11,164 nt of DNA from Verrucomicrobiota bacterium (GCA_025363535.1 JANYDP010000375.1:1-11164); one strand, 5' to 3'. Shown: positions 1-6,723, counted from the first letter of the stretch. Numbers and translations: made by a program. The notes: generated from the letters alone by a model not told the origin.

Positions 1-2577
1 CGCATCGCGAACAAAACGGGTTTGCTTCCCAAGCGCGTCGGTGTAGTTGGTCAAGCCGCGCGCAGCATACTCGAAGCTTTCAAGTCCCGACATGGTTTGA
101 CCTTGTCCGCCGAGTACACGCCGCTCTACCACGCGATCCAAAAAGTCGTAACCATTCGTGGTAACTACTCCGTTGCGATCCGTCGCGCGCACCAGACGGC
201 CATACTCGTCAAACTCACTCTGCGAAAGGTATAGTTGATTCCCGCCCGCGCCCGCCTTGACCGACTTGGTTTGATTGAGGTCATTATAGCCAAGTTCGAT
301 TTGATGTCCGCCGCTGTCCAACGCGGTCACGAGCCGTTCGAGATCGTCATAGGTGTAGTTGAGTTGGTAGCCGTCAGGATAAACAGCATTGGTGAGTTGT
401 CCGGCAAGGTTGTAGCTGAACGTGGTCACCAACGCATGGCCCCCGTTCCAGCGCATGATCTGGCTCGGCGCGCCGCAGCCGCAATACTCATACACGGTGG
501 CCGCGCCGCTGGCGTTCGTCACGGCCATGAGTTGCCGCACTTCGTTATACTTGTAGCGCGTCCAATTCCCCAGCCGGTCGCTCATGCCTGCGAGATCAAG
601 CTTGTCCCAATGGTTCGAGATATAACTGCCGTCCGGGAACGCCGTCGCCGTCAGCCGGTTCAAGCCGTCGTAACTATTCACCGTAACCAATCCAAGCTCG
701 TTGGTTTGCGTCGTCACATTGCCGTCTTTATAGGTATAGGAATTCGTCCTGAACCCGAGATCAATCGTCTGCGCCAGAAAGCCGGTGTAAGTTCCGCTCG
801 TGTAATACAAATTGGTCGTCACGAGTCCGCCGGGATATTGAATGCTCGTGACCTTCATTCCGTTCGTGTCATGCGTGTAGCGGGTGACTTCATTCAGCGC
901 GTTGGTCACGGAGGCCAGCAAATTGGGAATGGTGGGATGATACCCATAGCCGCGCACGGCCTCACCGCGCGGGCCGGTGACGTTTTGCAAGGTGCGACCA
1001 TCGCCATCGTAGATGTTTTCGTAAGTGTAGGTGGCGCTGTTCAAGTGGCGCGTGATGTTCGTCGGCCTGCCCCAGTCATTGCGCGCGATGTCGAGTTCCA
1101 TGCTCGTGCCCTGCGAATAGCCCGTGCCATTCCACACCACTTTCGTGACGCGCTGCTGTGTGCCGGCCATGACAGGATCGGTCTGTCCTTGGTATTGATA
1201 ATAGACCTGGCCGCTGCGGACATCGTCCACGTCCGGATGCAGCACCGGTCCGGCGGTGGCGCTGGGGCTGTCGGTGATTAACAACTTGTCGCCGAAACCT
1301 TGCAGCAGCCAGTGCTGGAGCGAAGCTTTCCAATAATCCGCCGCCGGCATATCGAGGTAGTTGGCCTTGCCCGTTGCGCTGATGGCGGCATACTGTGCGC
1401 GGTTCCAATGAAAGCTGTTGCGGGCGTAAGTCTGCGCGTCCGTGTTGGCGAAGGTTCCGGCGATGGCGCTGCCATTGGTTTGCGAGCGGTAGGCATACAG
1501 TTGAAGGGAACCATCCGCCTCGGTGATTTCAATGGCGCGGTTGGTCAGCCCGCCATATCCGGGTGGGTTGGTCGAGTCAAAGTAACTGAAGGAGGTATTG
1601 CCATAGGGAGTTTGCAACTGGGTGATGACGTTGGTCTTGGTGTAGGTAAAGCTGGCGGTCAGGCCGGCCAGATCGGTGATGGAGGCCAGCACGCCGCCCG
1701 CGCCATAAGTAAAGTAAGCGCTCCGTCCATACGGATCCGTCACGGAAGTAATCAGGTGTGGAAAGCTGGTGTTGGTGTAACCGAGGGTGCAAACGCGACC
1801 ATCGCGATCCACCAACTGTTTCAAACGCGCCTTTTCATTCGCACCCGAGCCTTGTGTTTCCCACTCGTACTTTGTGGCCCGACCATAGCGATCCAGCCGC
1901 TGGCTGAGAAAGGCATACTGGCGACCCTGCGGATTCGTCCATAACGAGCCATACTGGTTTTGCGAGCCGGTGGGGGAGTTGATGGCTTTGGTGCCGCTGC
2001 TGGAGATCGCCGATGAGCCACCTGAGTGGCCGCCGAACGAACCCATGCGCCGACCGCTGCGATATTCCGGCTGGCTGCCATCCACGAGGAACACAGCCTG
2101 ACCGCCGCCGGCCAGGTAGTTGGTGATGGCCGCTGCCGCATTCATTTCCAAAGTCCCCAGCCAGTTGCACTCCCACTTGTCACCGAACCCGCCGAGGTTT
2201 TGCCGCCGATCCTCCCATTCATCGCGATGCTTGTAACTCAGCTTGAGTTCCATCCACTGACCATTGGCGAGCCGGTAACGGAACGGCGTGTCATGCAGCC
2301 ACAGGTTGATGAAGGGTTCGGACACGCGCCACACCGGCATCCCACAGGGAGAGTTGGTGCCTTGCGGCCCGTCATTGGCCGAGGGCGGATCGCAGTTGTT
2401 ATCCTCGTCATCCTGATCGTTGGCGTCCTGGGGAATGAGGAAACAATTGTTCGTTTCATAGCCGAGACAAGGAGTGGGTACCACGGCCCGGGCTGGTTCG
2501 GCTGGCCAAGTTAACATTACCCCAACCCAGAGCATCGCCTGCCACCGGGAAGTCATCCGCCTGATATATGTTCTCAT
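1..2577 (-). CDS. RHS/YD-repeat secreted protein, 3' end beyond window
   Basis: Reading the minus strand from the ATG at 2577 gives 859 codons with no stop up to the window edge, so the C-terminus (core end and any toxin tip) is missing. An SD-like AAAGG (2584-2588) sits 6 nt upstream of the start. Residues 1-31 form a signal peptide (Arg-rich start, hydrophobic core, ARA cleavage site). Residues about 36-82 are Cys/Asp/Asn-rich. A segment with WRVSEPFINLWLHD follows, then from about residue 230 repeated YD-type units such as DRYGR, DPYGR, YDGDGR, DGLNRL, DEYGR and YDFLDRV. A CGCGA motif lies at 699-703. RHS/YD repeats are known to build large beta-cocoon shells that enclose a C-terminal effector or act as surface proteins; which applies here cannot be told. 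It follows the LamG gene after 19 bp, probably in one transcript. I checked every codon in frame and found no frameshift. Family assignment is firm; function is unknown. Confidence 0.93.
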   Translation of the reverse strand, partial: MRTYIRRMTSRWQAMLWVGVMLTWPAEPARAVVPTPCLGYETNNCFLIPQDANDQDDEDNNCDPPSANDGPQGTNSPCGMPVWRVSEPFINLWLHDTPFRYRLANGQWMELKLSYKHRDEWEDRRQNLGGFGDKWECNWLGTLEMNAAAAITNYLAGGGQAVFLVDGSQPEYRSGRRMGSFGGHSGGSSAISSSGTKAINSPTGSQNQYGSLWTNPQGRQYAFLSQRLDRYGRATKYEWETQGSGANEKARLKQLVDRDGRVCTLGYTNTSFPHLITSVTDPYGRSAYFTYGAGGVLASITDLAGLTASFTYTKTNVITQLQTPYGNTSFSYFDSTNPPGYGGLTNRAIEITEADGSLQLYAYRSQTNGSAIAGTFANTDAQTYARNSFHWNRAQYAAISATGKANYLDMPAADYWKASLQHWLLQGFGDKLLITDSPSATAGPVLHPDVDDVRSGQVYYQYQGQTDPVMAGTQQRVTKVVWNGTGYSQGTSMELDIARNDWGRPTNITRHLNSATYTYENIYDGDGRTLQNVTGPRGEAVRGYGYHPTIPNLLASVTNALNEVTRYTHDTNGMKVTSIQYPGGLVTTNLYYTSGTYTGFLAQTIDLGFRTNSYTYKDGNVTTQTNELGLVTVNSYDGLNRLTATAFPDGSYISNHWDKLDLAGMSDRLGNWTRYKYNEVRQLMAVTNASGAATVYEYCGCGAPSQIMRWNGGHALVTTFSYNLAGQLTNAVYPDGYQLNYTYDDLERLVTALDSGGHQIELGYNDLNQTKSVKAGAGGNQLYLSQSEFDEYGRLVRATDRNGVVTTNGYDFLDRVVERRVLGGQGQTMSGLESFEYAARGLTNYTDALGKQTRFVRDA

Positions 2578-2596
2578 AAGTTACCTTTCGTAGTGG

Positions 2597-3970
2597 TCAG
2601 GGGAGATGAGAGCCGTTGCCCGGTCGGGTAATCATTACTTTGAACGGCTGGTCCGCCACGTTGGGATCGGTGCCATTGAGAACTTCCTCCCCATCCATCC
2701 AGCCGTCGCCATCCGAGTCCGGGTTATGCGGATCGGTATGGCTCACCAGGAGTTCATAGGCGTCCGTCAAGCCATCCTCATCACTGTCCAGCGGCGTGCC
2801 GAGAATAAAGAACGCGGCTGAGTTCAGGATATGGAAGCTGTAAATGCCGCAGTTGATTCCCTGCCCCAGCCACGACCACGGCACGTTGTTGAGCGGAGAA
2901 TCCAATGCGCCCGCCGCGAACACGTCATACAATCCGCCCGCGAGTCCGCCGGAAATGGTCAGGCTGACAATCATCGCGCCCCCGCCCGGCACCGCCGTCG
3001 GATTTTTGATGAACACGTTGGTGCCCGTGGTGCAACCACCCTCCATGCCCTGCCATTGCAAGTCGCCCGCTCCCATCACCGCGCGAAACACCGGCGCGGG
3101 AGCATCCGGTGGCGACGAACCAAGGTTGGCCGGGTTCTGCGGGTTGATTAGGAAGGCCAGCGACCCGCTCATATAGTCGCCGATGACAACACTGTGGCTG
3201 ACCGGGTAATCATAAGTGTAAAGATCATCAAACATCCCGTGCGCCTGATTGTTCCCCGTGCGGTCGCTGCCGAGGAAAAATCCGTTCGCCAAGACCGCCG
3301 GACCGGGAAAGTTAGTCAGACCGATGCCACTGGCGGCCAGACTGCCATCCAAGTAGAGCAGCGAATTGGTCGGCGTGTAACTCAGCGCAAGGTTGTGCCA
3401 GCGGTTTGTCTTCCACTCGATCGGCGCGGACAGATAAGTCACCGCCGGCCCGCCATTGGTCTGGACGGAGAAATAAACATTCGCGCCGGCGGGATCCACA
3501 TAGAGACTCCACCAGCCATTGCTGTTCACCGATCCCACTTCGAGCAAGCGTCCCCAGTTGCCCGGCCCGTTACCACCCGCATTGGTGCCAGACCAACGGG
3601 GTGCAAACCACAGAATGACGCTGCCCCTGTTGACCATGAGATTGGTTGTGCCGTCGTTTTCCGTGACGTGGTATTGCAGCCACGCCGCGTTCGTGCTGTC
3701 AACGACCGCCGAAGCCGGGCCATCGCCCCAATTCGACACGGCGAGGTTGGTGAATGAAACCGGCGCGTAACCCAGATCGGAAACCCAGGTGTTGGTATCC
3801 ACGAACGACCACCCCATGAGCGGCGTGCCATAGTTGAAGCTGTTGGTGAAGGGCGATTGGGAGAAACAAGCGGTGGCAACGGAAAGCAGCGCGACCGACA
3901 GCAACCTGCCGTGGATAAAGCGAAGCCGTGAGCTTTGAAGCAACCCGCACCTTGCGTTTGACCTTTTCAT
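2597..3970 (-). CDS. Secreted LamG-domain protein with C-terminal TSP3-like calcium repeats
   Basis: The product is 457 aa. The ATG at 3970 is preceded by a good SD, GGAAGGA (3977-3983). Residues 1-38 look like a signal peptide with a hydrophobic stretch at 23-34. The ATAC at 32-35 is only a poor lipobox, so a lipoprotein is unlikely but possible. Residues about 95-262 resemble a LamG/concanavalin-like jellyroll: WHNLALSYTP and LYLDGSLAASG at 191-215, and MFDDLYTYDYPVS at 246-258. A Gly-rich segment of unknown type follows (about 265-390). Residues 395-436 hold two acidic DxDxDG units (DSDEDGLTDAYE and DSDGDGWMDGEE), typical TSP3-like calcium-binding repeats. LamG domains often bind glycans or other ligands; the ligand here is unknown. 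The chain stops within PFKVMITRPGNGSHLP, which looks like the first strand of an Ig-like domain. It is probably co-transcribed with the RHS gene. Confidence 0.85.
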   Translation of the reverse strand: MKRSNARCGLLQSSRLRFIHGRLLSVALLSVATACFSQSPFTNSFNYGTPLMGWSFVDTNTWVSDLGYAPVSFTNLAVSNWGDGPASAVVDSTNAAWLQYHVTENDGTTNLMVNRGSVILWFAPRWSGTNAGGNGPGNWGRLLEVGSVNSNGWWSLYVDPAGANVYFSVQTNGGPAVTYLSAPIEWKTNRWHNLALSYTPTNSLLYLDGSLAASGIGLTNFPGPAVLANGFFLGSDRTGNNQAHGMFDDLYTYDYPVSHSVVIGDYMSGSLAFLINPQNPANLGSSPPDAPAPVFRAVMGAGDLQWQGMEGGCTTGTNVFIKNPTAVPGGGAMIVSLTISGGLAGGLYDVFAAGALDSPLNNVPWSWLGQGINCGIYSFHILNSAAFFILGTPLDSDEDGLTDAYELLVSHTDPHNPDSDGDGWMDGEEVLNGTDPNVADQPFKVMITRPGNGSHLP

Positions 3971-4079
3971 AATCAGTCCTTCCGCCGTGTTTCCACCTGC
4001 CAGTGATTCCTTGAGTTCGTTTTTACACCCGCCGGGGAATTACGCAAGCAAATAAATACAGTCTCAAGACGGTGGTTCG
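3971..4079. other. Divergent intergenic region between LamG and XRE genes
   Basis: These 109 bp separate the leftward LamG gene from the rightward XRE gene and must hold the promoters of both if they are transcribed independently. Apart from the LamG SD at 3977-3983, the only notable stretch is AT-rich (about 4041-4060, with aaataaata). On the minus strand a TTGAGA followed by TAATTC could be -35 and -10 elements, but the spacing of 19 bp is too long to be convincing. No SD is visible before the XRE start. Confidence 0.4.
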
Positions 4080-4331
4080 ATGCAGGTATTCTTGCTTCCG
4101 TTTCGGTCAGTGGCGGGAACACATAGACATCGCAAGATTCTCGGCGAAACAATCCGCTTGTCTCGCAAACGCATCGGCATGAGCCAGGAACGGCTCGCCG
4201 AGAAGGCGGAATTGCACCACAACTTCATTGGCGAAATCGAACGTGGCGAAAAGGCGGCCACGATTGACACCCTTGTGAAAATATCTAAAGCACTTGGGGT
4301 GCGGGTGGGCATCTTGGTGAAGGATATTTGA
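4080..4331 (+). CDS. Small XRE-family helix-turn-helix regulator
   Basis: The product is 83 aa. Residues about 19-83 form almost the whole of a Cro/C1-type HTH domain: ETIRLSRKRIGMSQERLAEKA supplies helices 1-2, ELHHNFIGEIERGEKAAT the recognition helix and turn (N48-F-I-G-E-I-E-R-G), and IDTLVKISKALGV helices 4-5. The protein ends right after this fold at VGILVKDI, so it has no effector or dimerisation domain. Such stand-alone proteins usually act as dimeric repressors or activators, or as antitoxin-like or restriction-modification controllers. No toxin or methylase gene lies next to it. The first in-frame ATG is used; a GTG at 4110 would give a 73-aa version closer to the domain edge. Neither start has an SD. 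It is divergent from the LamG/RHS pair and lies 80 bp upstream of a 22-bp repeat array, which could be its target (inference). Confidence 0.82.
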   Translation: MQVFLLPFRSVAGTHRHRKILGETIRLSRKRIGMSQERLAEKAELHHNFIGEIERGEKAATIDTLVKISKALGVRVGILVKDI

Positions 4332-4411
4332 CTGCGGTTGTGGATTTCTTGCACCCATTCAAGGTGCCATTTCCCCATCGAAAGAAGCGAACGACCGGGA
4401 AAACATGCGTT

Positions 4412-4655
4412 TGCAAGGGGATGCAGAGATGGGGCTGCACCCCTGTAGAACGTGTTCTGCAAGAGTGCAGGGCTTGTTCTGCAAGGATGCACCTCAAGCA
4501 CTGCAAGGGTGCAGGGCTTGTTTTGCAAGGGCACCGATCAAGCACTGCCAGAGCGCATGGCCTTTTCTGCATGGGTGCATGACACGCGCTGCAAGGGGGC
4601 TGTTCACGCCAGGCACCCACGCAGAATTTCCGGTGCAAGGACGCGGAGCGCGGTC
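4412..4655 (+). repeat. Degenerate 22-bp tandem repeat array, 44-bp higher-order period
   Basis: About 11 head-to-tail units begin with TGCAAGGG-like sequence at 4412 (24 bp), then 4436, 4458, 4480, 4502, 4524, 4546, 4568, 4590, 4612 (very decayed) and 4634, each 22 bp apart. Units alternate between a form ending GGGCTTGTT(C/T) (4458, 4502) and a form ending TCAAGCAC (4480, 4524), so 4458-4501 and 4502-4545 are two similar 44-bp copies. Many units contain TGCA-N4-TGCA, a small dyad. The unit length is not a multiple of three, and no frame with an SD or plausible protein covers the array, so I take it as non-coding. The units are contiguous without unique spacers, which excludes CRISPR. The function is unknown. 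Confidence 0.82.
4495..4520 (+). other. Predicted hairpin within the 22-bp repeat array
   Basis: Arms CAAGC (4495-4499) and GCTTG (4516-4520) pair, then after one A/G mismatch CTGCA (4501-4505) pairs with TGCAG (4510-4514), leaving an AGGG tetraloop. The inner CTGCA/TGCAG stem recurs at 4457-4470 with loop AGAG. Decayed versions lie at 4479-4492 and 4567-4580. This could be an RNA hairpin or a two-fold symmetric protein-binding site in DNA. Confidence 0.5.
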
Positions 4656-4845
4656 AGCTTGGGCGCAGCTCCGGATCAGCGCGGTGCGGCTTTGGAAATA
4701 ACAAGTTACTACCCTCGACGGAAATGAGGCGGGTGGATAAGGCAGAACCAAGCCCCGGCAACTCCGTATTGAATATCCCGGGAAAATTTCCATTGTGCGC
4801 ATTGTTCCGTCGCCCGATAGTGACGCGAATCAAATTTTAGCCGTC
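4656..4845. other. Gene-free stretch upstream of the MFS gene
   Basis: Together with the array and 4332-4411, this makes a gap of 514 bp without a convincing gene. Within 4656-4845 I see no coding sequence, no strong promoter and no terminator. A short near-palindrome (GGAAA-A-TTTCC, in the 4780s) is present. The MFS reading frame is open from a GTG at 4795, so the last 51 bp could be coding if that start is used. In 4332-4411 a weak 5-bp hairpin (GCACC 4351-4355, GGTGC 4363-4367) follows the XRE stop, without a T-tract. Confidence 0.5.
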
Positions 4846-6168
4846 ATGCCAATGATCAAACCAATGTCATCGCCCGCCGCGAGGCACCCCAATTACAAAT
4901 GGTGGGTCGTCGCGATGCTGTGGTTCGTCTGCTTCTTCAACTACGCGGATCGGCAATCCATTTACTCGGTGTTCCCGAAACTCAAGGAGGAATTCGGCTT
5001 CGACAAAGTTCAACTCGGCCTCATCGGCTCCGCGTTCATGTGGGTGTATGCGGGCGGCGCGCCGTTCGCCGGCTACATCTGCGACCGGTTCCGGCGCAAA
5101 GACCTCATCCTCGGCGGCTGCCTGTTCTGGAGTTTCGTCACCGTCACGACCGGCTGGTGCGGCAAACTCTGGCAGTTCGTCACCGTCCGCGCGCTGGAAG
5201 GATTTGGCGAAACCTTTTATTTCCCCGCCAGCATGTCGCTCACGAGCGATTATCACGACCGGCGAACCCGCTCACGGGCATTATCGTTCCATCAATCCAG
5301 CGTTTATCTCGGCACGATTCTGGGAAGCTGGGCGGGCGCGTGGATTGCGGAACGACTCGGCTGGCGCGTCGGGTTTTATTGCTTCGGCGGCCTGGGCATG
5401 TTGCTGGCGCTGGTGCTCTACAAATTTCTCCGCGAACCCGCACGCGGCGAAGCCGAATCCGCCAGCGGCGAACTGGCGGCGCACGGGATTGTCGAAGTCC
5501 CGCCGCTCTCCATCGGGGAAACTTTGAAGGTCATTTTCCACACGCCCGTCGTGCCGTTGCTGATGCTCGCATTCCTCTGCGCCAACTTTGTCGCCACGAT
5601 TTTTCTCACCTGGACGCCGACGTTCCTGGTCGAGAAGTTTCATTTCAAACTGGCCAGCGCGGGCTTGTCCGGAACGGTCTTCATTCATCTGGCCAGCGCG
5701 TTCAGCGTGCCACTCGCGGGTCTGCTCGCGGACAAGATTTCGCGACGCTTTGCGGGCGGACGCATGGCGATCCAAGCGGCGGGACTTTTGGTGGGCGCGA
5801 CGTTTGTATTCCTCGTCGGCCACACCGGCGACAAGACCACGCTGCTCATCGCCATGACGGTGTTCGGTTTTTGCAAAGGCTTTTACGATTCGGGAATTTT
5901 CGCATCACTGTTCGACTCCATTGAGCCGCGCGCGCGCGGCACGGCGGCGGGCATCATGAACACGGTGGGCTGGGGCGGCGGCGCGCTCGGGCCGCTCTTC
6001 GTGGGACTGGCTTCCAAATACGGCGGCAAGCCCACCGAGATGGAAAACATGAGCGACGCCATCGCGTTTGGCGGCGCGGTTTACCTGCTGGGGGCGGGGT
6101 TGCTCGGCGCGGCTATTTACTTTGCGTCCCGGAAAAACCCCGCCAGCCGTCCAACTCCAGTGGGATGA
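4846..6168 (+). CDS. Major facilitator superfamily transporter
   Basis: From the ATG at 4846 the product is 440 aa, a normal length for a 12-helix MFS carrier. The first helix is about residues 19-36 and ends with FFNYADRQ, a signature seen in anion:cation symporter and spinster-like carriers. MFS motif A follows in loop 2-3 as GYICDRFRRKD (76-86), with a second copy in the C-terminal half as GLLADKISRRF. The helices are arranged as two halves joined by a hydrophilic loop (about 197-225, REPARGEAESASGEL). The likely role is inner-membrane secondary transport of a small, perhaps anionic, solute; the substrate cannot be read from the sequence. The start is uncertain: the frame is open back to a GTG at 4795, and ATGs at 4852 and 4864 are alternatives. 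None has an SD; the extra N-terminus from 4795 is polar and unlike the family. It lies in the same direction as rpsO, 99 bp downstream. Confidence 0.87.
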   Translation: MPMIKPMSSPAARHPNYKWWVVAMLWFVCFFNYADRQSIYSVFPKLKEEFGFDKVQLGLIGSAFMWVYAGGAPFAGYICDRFRRKDLILGGCLFWSFVTVTTGWCGKLWQFVTVRALEGFGETFYFPASMSLTSDYHDRRTRSRALSFHQSSVYLGTILGSWAGAWIAERLGWRVGFYCFGGLGMLLALVLYKFLREPARGEAESASGELAAHGIVEVPPLSIGETLKVIFHTPVVPLLMLAFLCANFVATIFLTWTPTFLVEKFHFKLASAGLSGTVFIHLASAFSVPLAGLLADKISRRFAGGRMAIQAAGLLVGATFVFLVGHTGDKTTLLIAMTVFGFCKGFYDSGIFASLFDSIEPRARGTAAGIMNTVGWGGGALGPLFVGLASKYGGKPTEMENMSDAIAFGGAVYLLGAGLLGAAIYFASRKNPASRPTPVG

Positions 6169-6212
6169 ATCGGCGAATAGCAACAAACACCATGAAATTT
6201 TAGGGAAAGTGC

Positions 6213-6240
6213 TTTACACCGCGCCGGGAAAAATTAAACT
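6213..6240 (+). promoter_or_regulatory. Sigma70-like promoter candidate for rpsO
   Basis: TTTACA (6213-6218, 5 of 6 matches to the -35 consensus) is followed after 16 bp by TAAACT (6235-6240, 4 of 6 matches to the -10). Transcription would start near 6247, giving a leader of about 20 nt before the rpsO ATG. It lies in the gap after the MFS gene, which has no terminator of its own, so read-through from upstream is also possible. Confidence 0.45.
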
Positions 6241-6267
6241 CCTGACTTGCTAATCAAAGAAAAAAGT

Positions 6268-6525
6268 ATGGAAGCGAAAGTAAAGACGATTGAATCATTC
6301 AAACTGCACGACCGCGACACCGGTTCCGCCGACGTGCAGATTGCCCTTCTCACCCAACGGATCAACCACCTGACCGAACATCTGCAGACCAGCAAAAAGG
6401 ATCACAGCTCGCGTCGCGGATTGCTCATCATGGTCGGTCAACGCCGCCGCCTGCTGGATTACCTCCACAGCACGGACGTGAGCCGCTACACCGCGATCAC
6501 GAAAAAGCTCAAACTGCGCCATTAA
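6268..6525 (+). CDS. rpsO: 30S ribosomal protein S15
   Basis: The 85-aa product (family usually about 88-89 aa) is a primary binder of the 16S rRNA central domain and helps nucleate platform assembly of the small subunit; it also contacts 23S rRNA in an intersubunit bridge. The diagnostic core is present: DTGSADVQIALLTQRINHLT, then KKDHSSRRGLLIMVGQRRRLLDYL and the C-terminal YTAITKKLKLR. H41-S-S-R-R in the loop before helix 3 corresponds to the conserved rRNA-binding HxSRRG segment. I use the ATG at 6268 (MEAKVKT). A TTG at 6247 would add seven residues outside the family's usual N-terminus and would sit at the predicted transcription start. Only a purine-rich AAAGAAAAAAG precedes the ATG, not a true SD. 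It is followed by pnp, the arrangement known from many bacteria. Confidence 0.97.
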   Translation: MEAKVKTIESFKLHDRDTGSADVQIALLTQRINHLTEHLQTSKKDHSSRRGLLIMVGQRRRLLDYLHSTDVSRYTAITKKLKLRH

Positions 6526-6533
6526 TTCCAGCC

Positions 6534-6573
6534 GCAGCCGATCTCTTTTAGTCTCTCCAAAGCTCTCGGCTGC
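6534..6573 (+). other. Inverted repeat just after rpsO
   Basis: GCAGCCGA (6534-6541) and TCGGCTGC (6566-6573) are perfect 8-bp complements around a 24-nt loop. The first arm begins 9 nt after the rpsO stop codon. There is no T-tract after it, so it is not a standard intrinsic terminator. It could protect the rpsO 3' end or form an mRNA processing site. Confidence 0.5.
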
Positions 6574-6577
6574 CTGT

Positions 6578-6612
6578 TAAACCAAACCGGCACTCGCGGA
6601 CGGTTTAGTTTA
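6578..6612 (+). promoter_or_regulatory. Strong hairpin in rpsO-pnp spacer
   Basis: TAAACCAAACCG (6578-6589) pairs with CGGTTTAGTTTA (6601-6612) at 11 of 12 positions, with a single C/A mismatch and an 11-nt loop. The T-rich 3' arm has no run of T beyond the stem, so it would be a weak attenuator at best. In enterobacteria the rpsO-pnp spacer holds processed hairpins that mediate PNPase autoregulation; a similar role here is inference. Confidence 0.55.
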
Positions 6613-6621
6613 TTCACCAAA

Positions 6622-6654
6622 CACCCCGCGAAAAATTTTCGCTGACCCTGGGTG
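6622..6654 (+). other. Nested inverted repeat upstream of pnp
   Basis: GCGAAAA (6628-6634) and TTTTCGC (6636-6642) are complementary around one A; in RNA the innermost pairs would have to open to make a loop. They are flanked by CACCC (6622-6626) and GGGTG (6650-6654), which can pair as an outer stem. It could be an RNA element of the pnp leader or a symmetric DNA-binding site. Confidence 0.4.
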
Positions 6655-6665
6655 ATTTCAATCAG

Positions 6666-6683
6666 CTCCGACCACGCTCGGAG
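6666..6683 (+). promoter_or_regulatory. Short perfect hairpin in the pnp leader
   Basis: CTCCGA (6666-6671) pairs perfectly with TCGGAG (6678-6683) around the 6-nt loop CCACGC. It ends 25 nt before the pnp SD, close enough to influence ribosome access or leader processing. Confidence 0.45.
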
Positions 6684-6708
6684 TTCACTGAAGTTTCTCG
6701 GCGGCAGC

Positions 6709-6717
6709 GGAGGAAAG
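6709..6717 (+). promoter_or_regulatory. Shine-Dalgarno site deciding the pnp start
   Basis: GGAGGAAAG is the strongest SD in the window. Its GGAGG core ends 10 nt before the ATG at 6724. It decides for that ATG over the upstream in-frame GTG at 6652, which would place the SD inside the coding region. Confidence 0.8.
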
Positions 6718-6723
6718 AAAACC

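Noticed and set aside
235..2514. Plus-strand proteins of 348, 214 and 162 aa opposite the RHS gene
   Set aside because: The minus-strand frame reads a clear YD-repeat protein through the whole interval; the plus-strand frames are codon-bias shadows with no family features.
1..2577. RHS gene broken by frameshifts, as suggested by many short minus-strand frames
   Set aside because: A codon-by-codon check of the minus frame from 2577 to 1 found no in-frame stop; the short frames lie in other phases.
4412..4655. CRISPR array
   Set aside because: Units are only 22 bp, contiguous and degenerate, with no unique spacers and no cas genes nearby.
4328..4802. Several Cys-rich small proteins on both strands across the repeat array
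   Set aside because: Overlapping open frames exist in many phases because the 22-bp unit lacks stop codons; none has an SD or a recognisable fold.
6652..6723. Upstream extension of PNPase from the GTG at 6652
   Set aside because: The strong SD at 6709-6717 and the family's usual N-terminus (SYKITAPLGDK) place the start at 6724.
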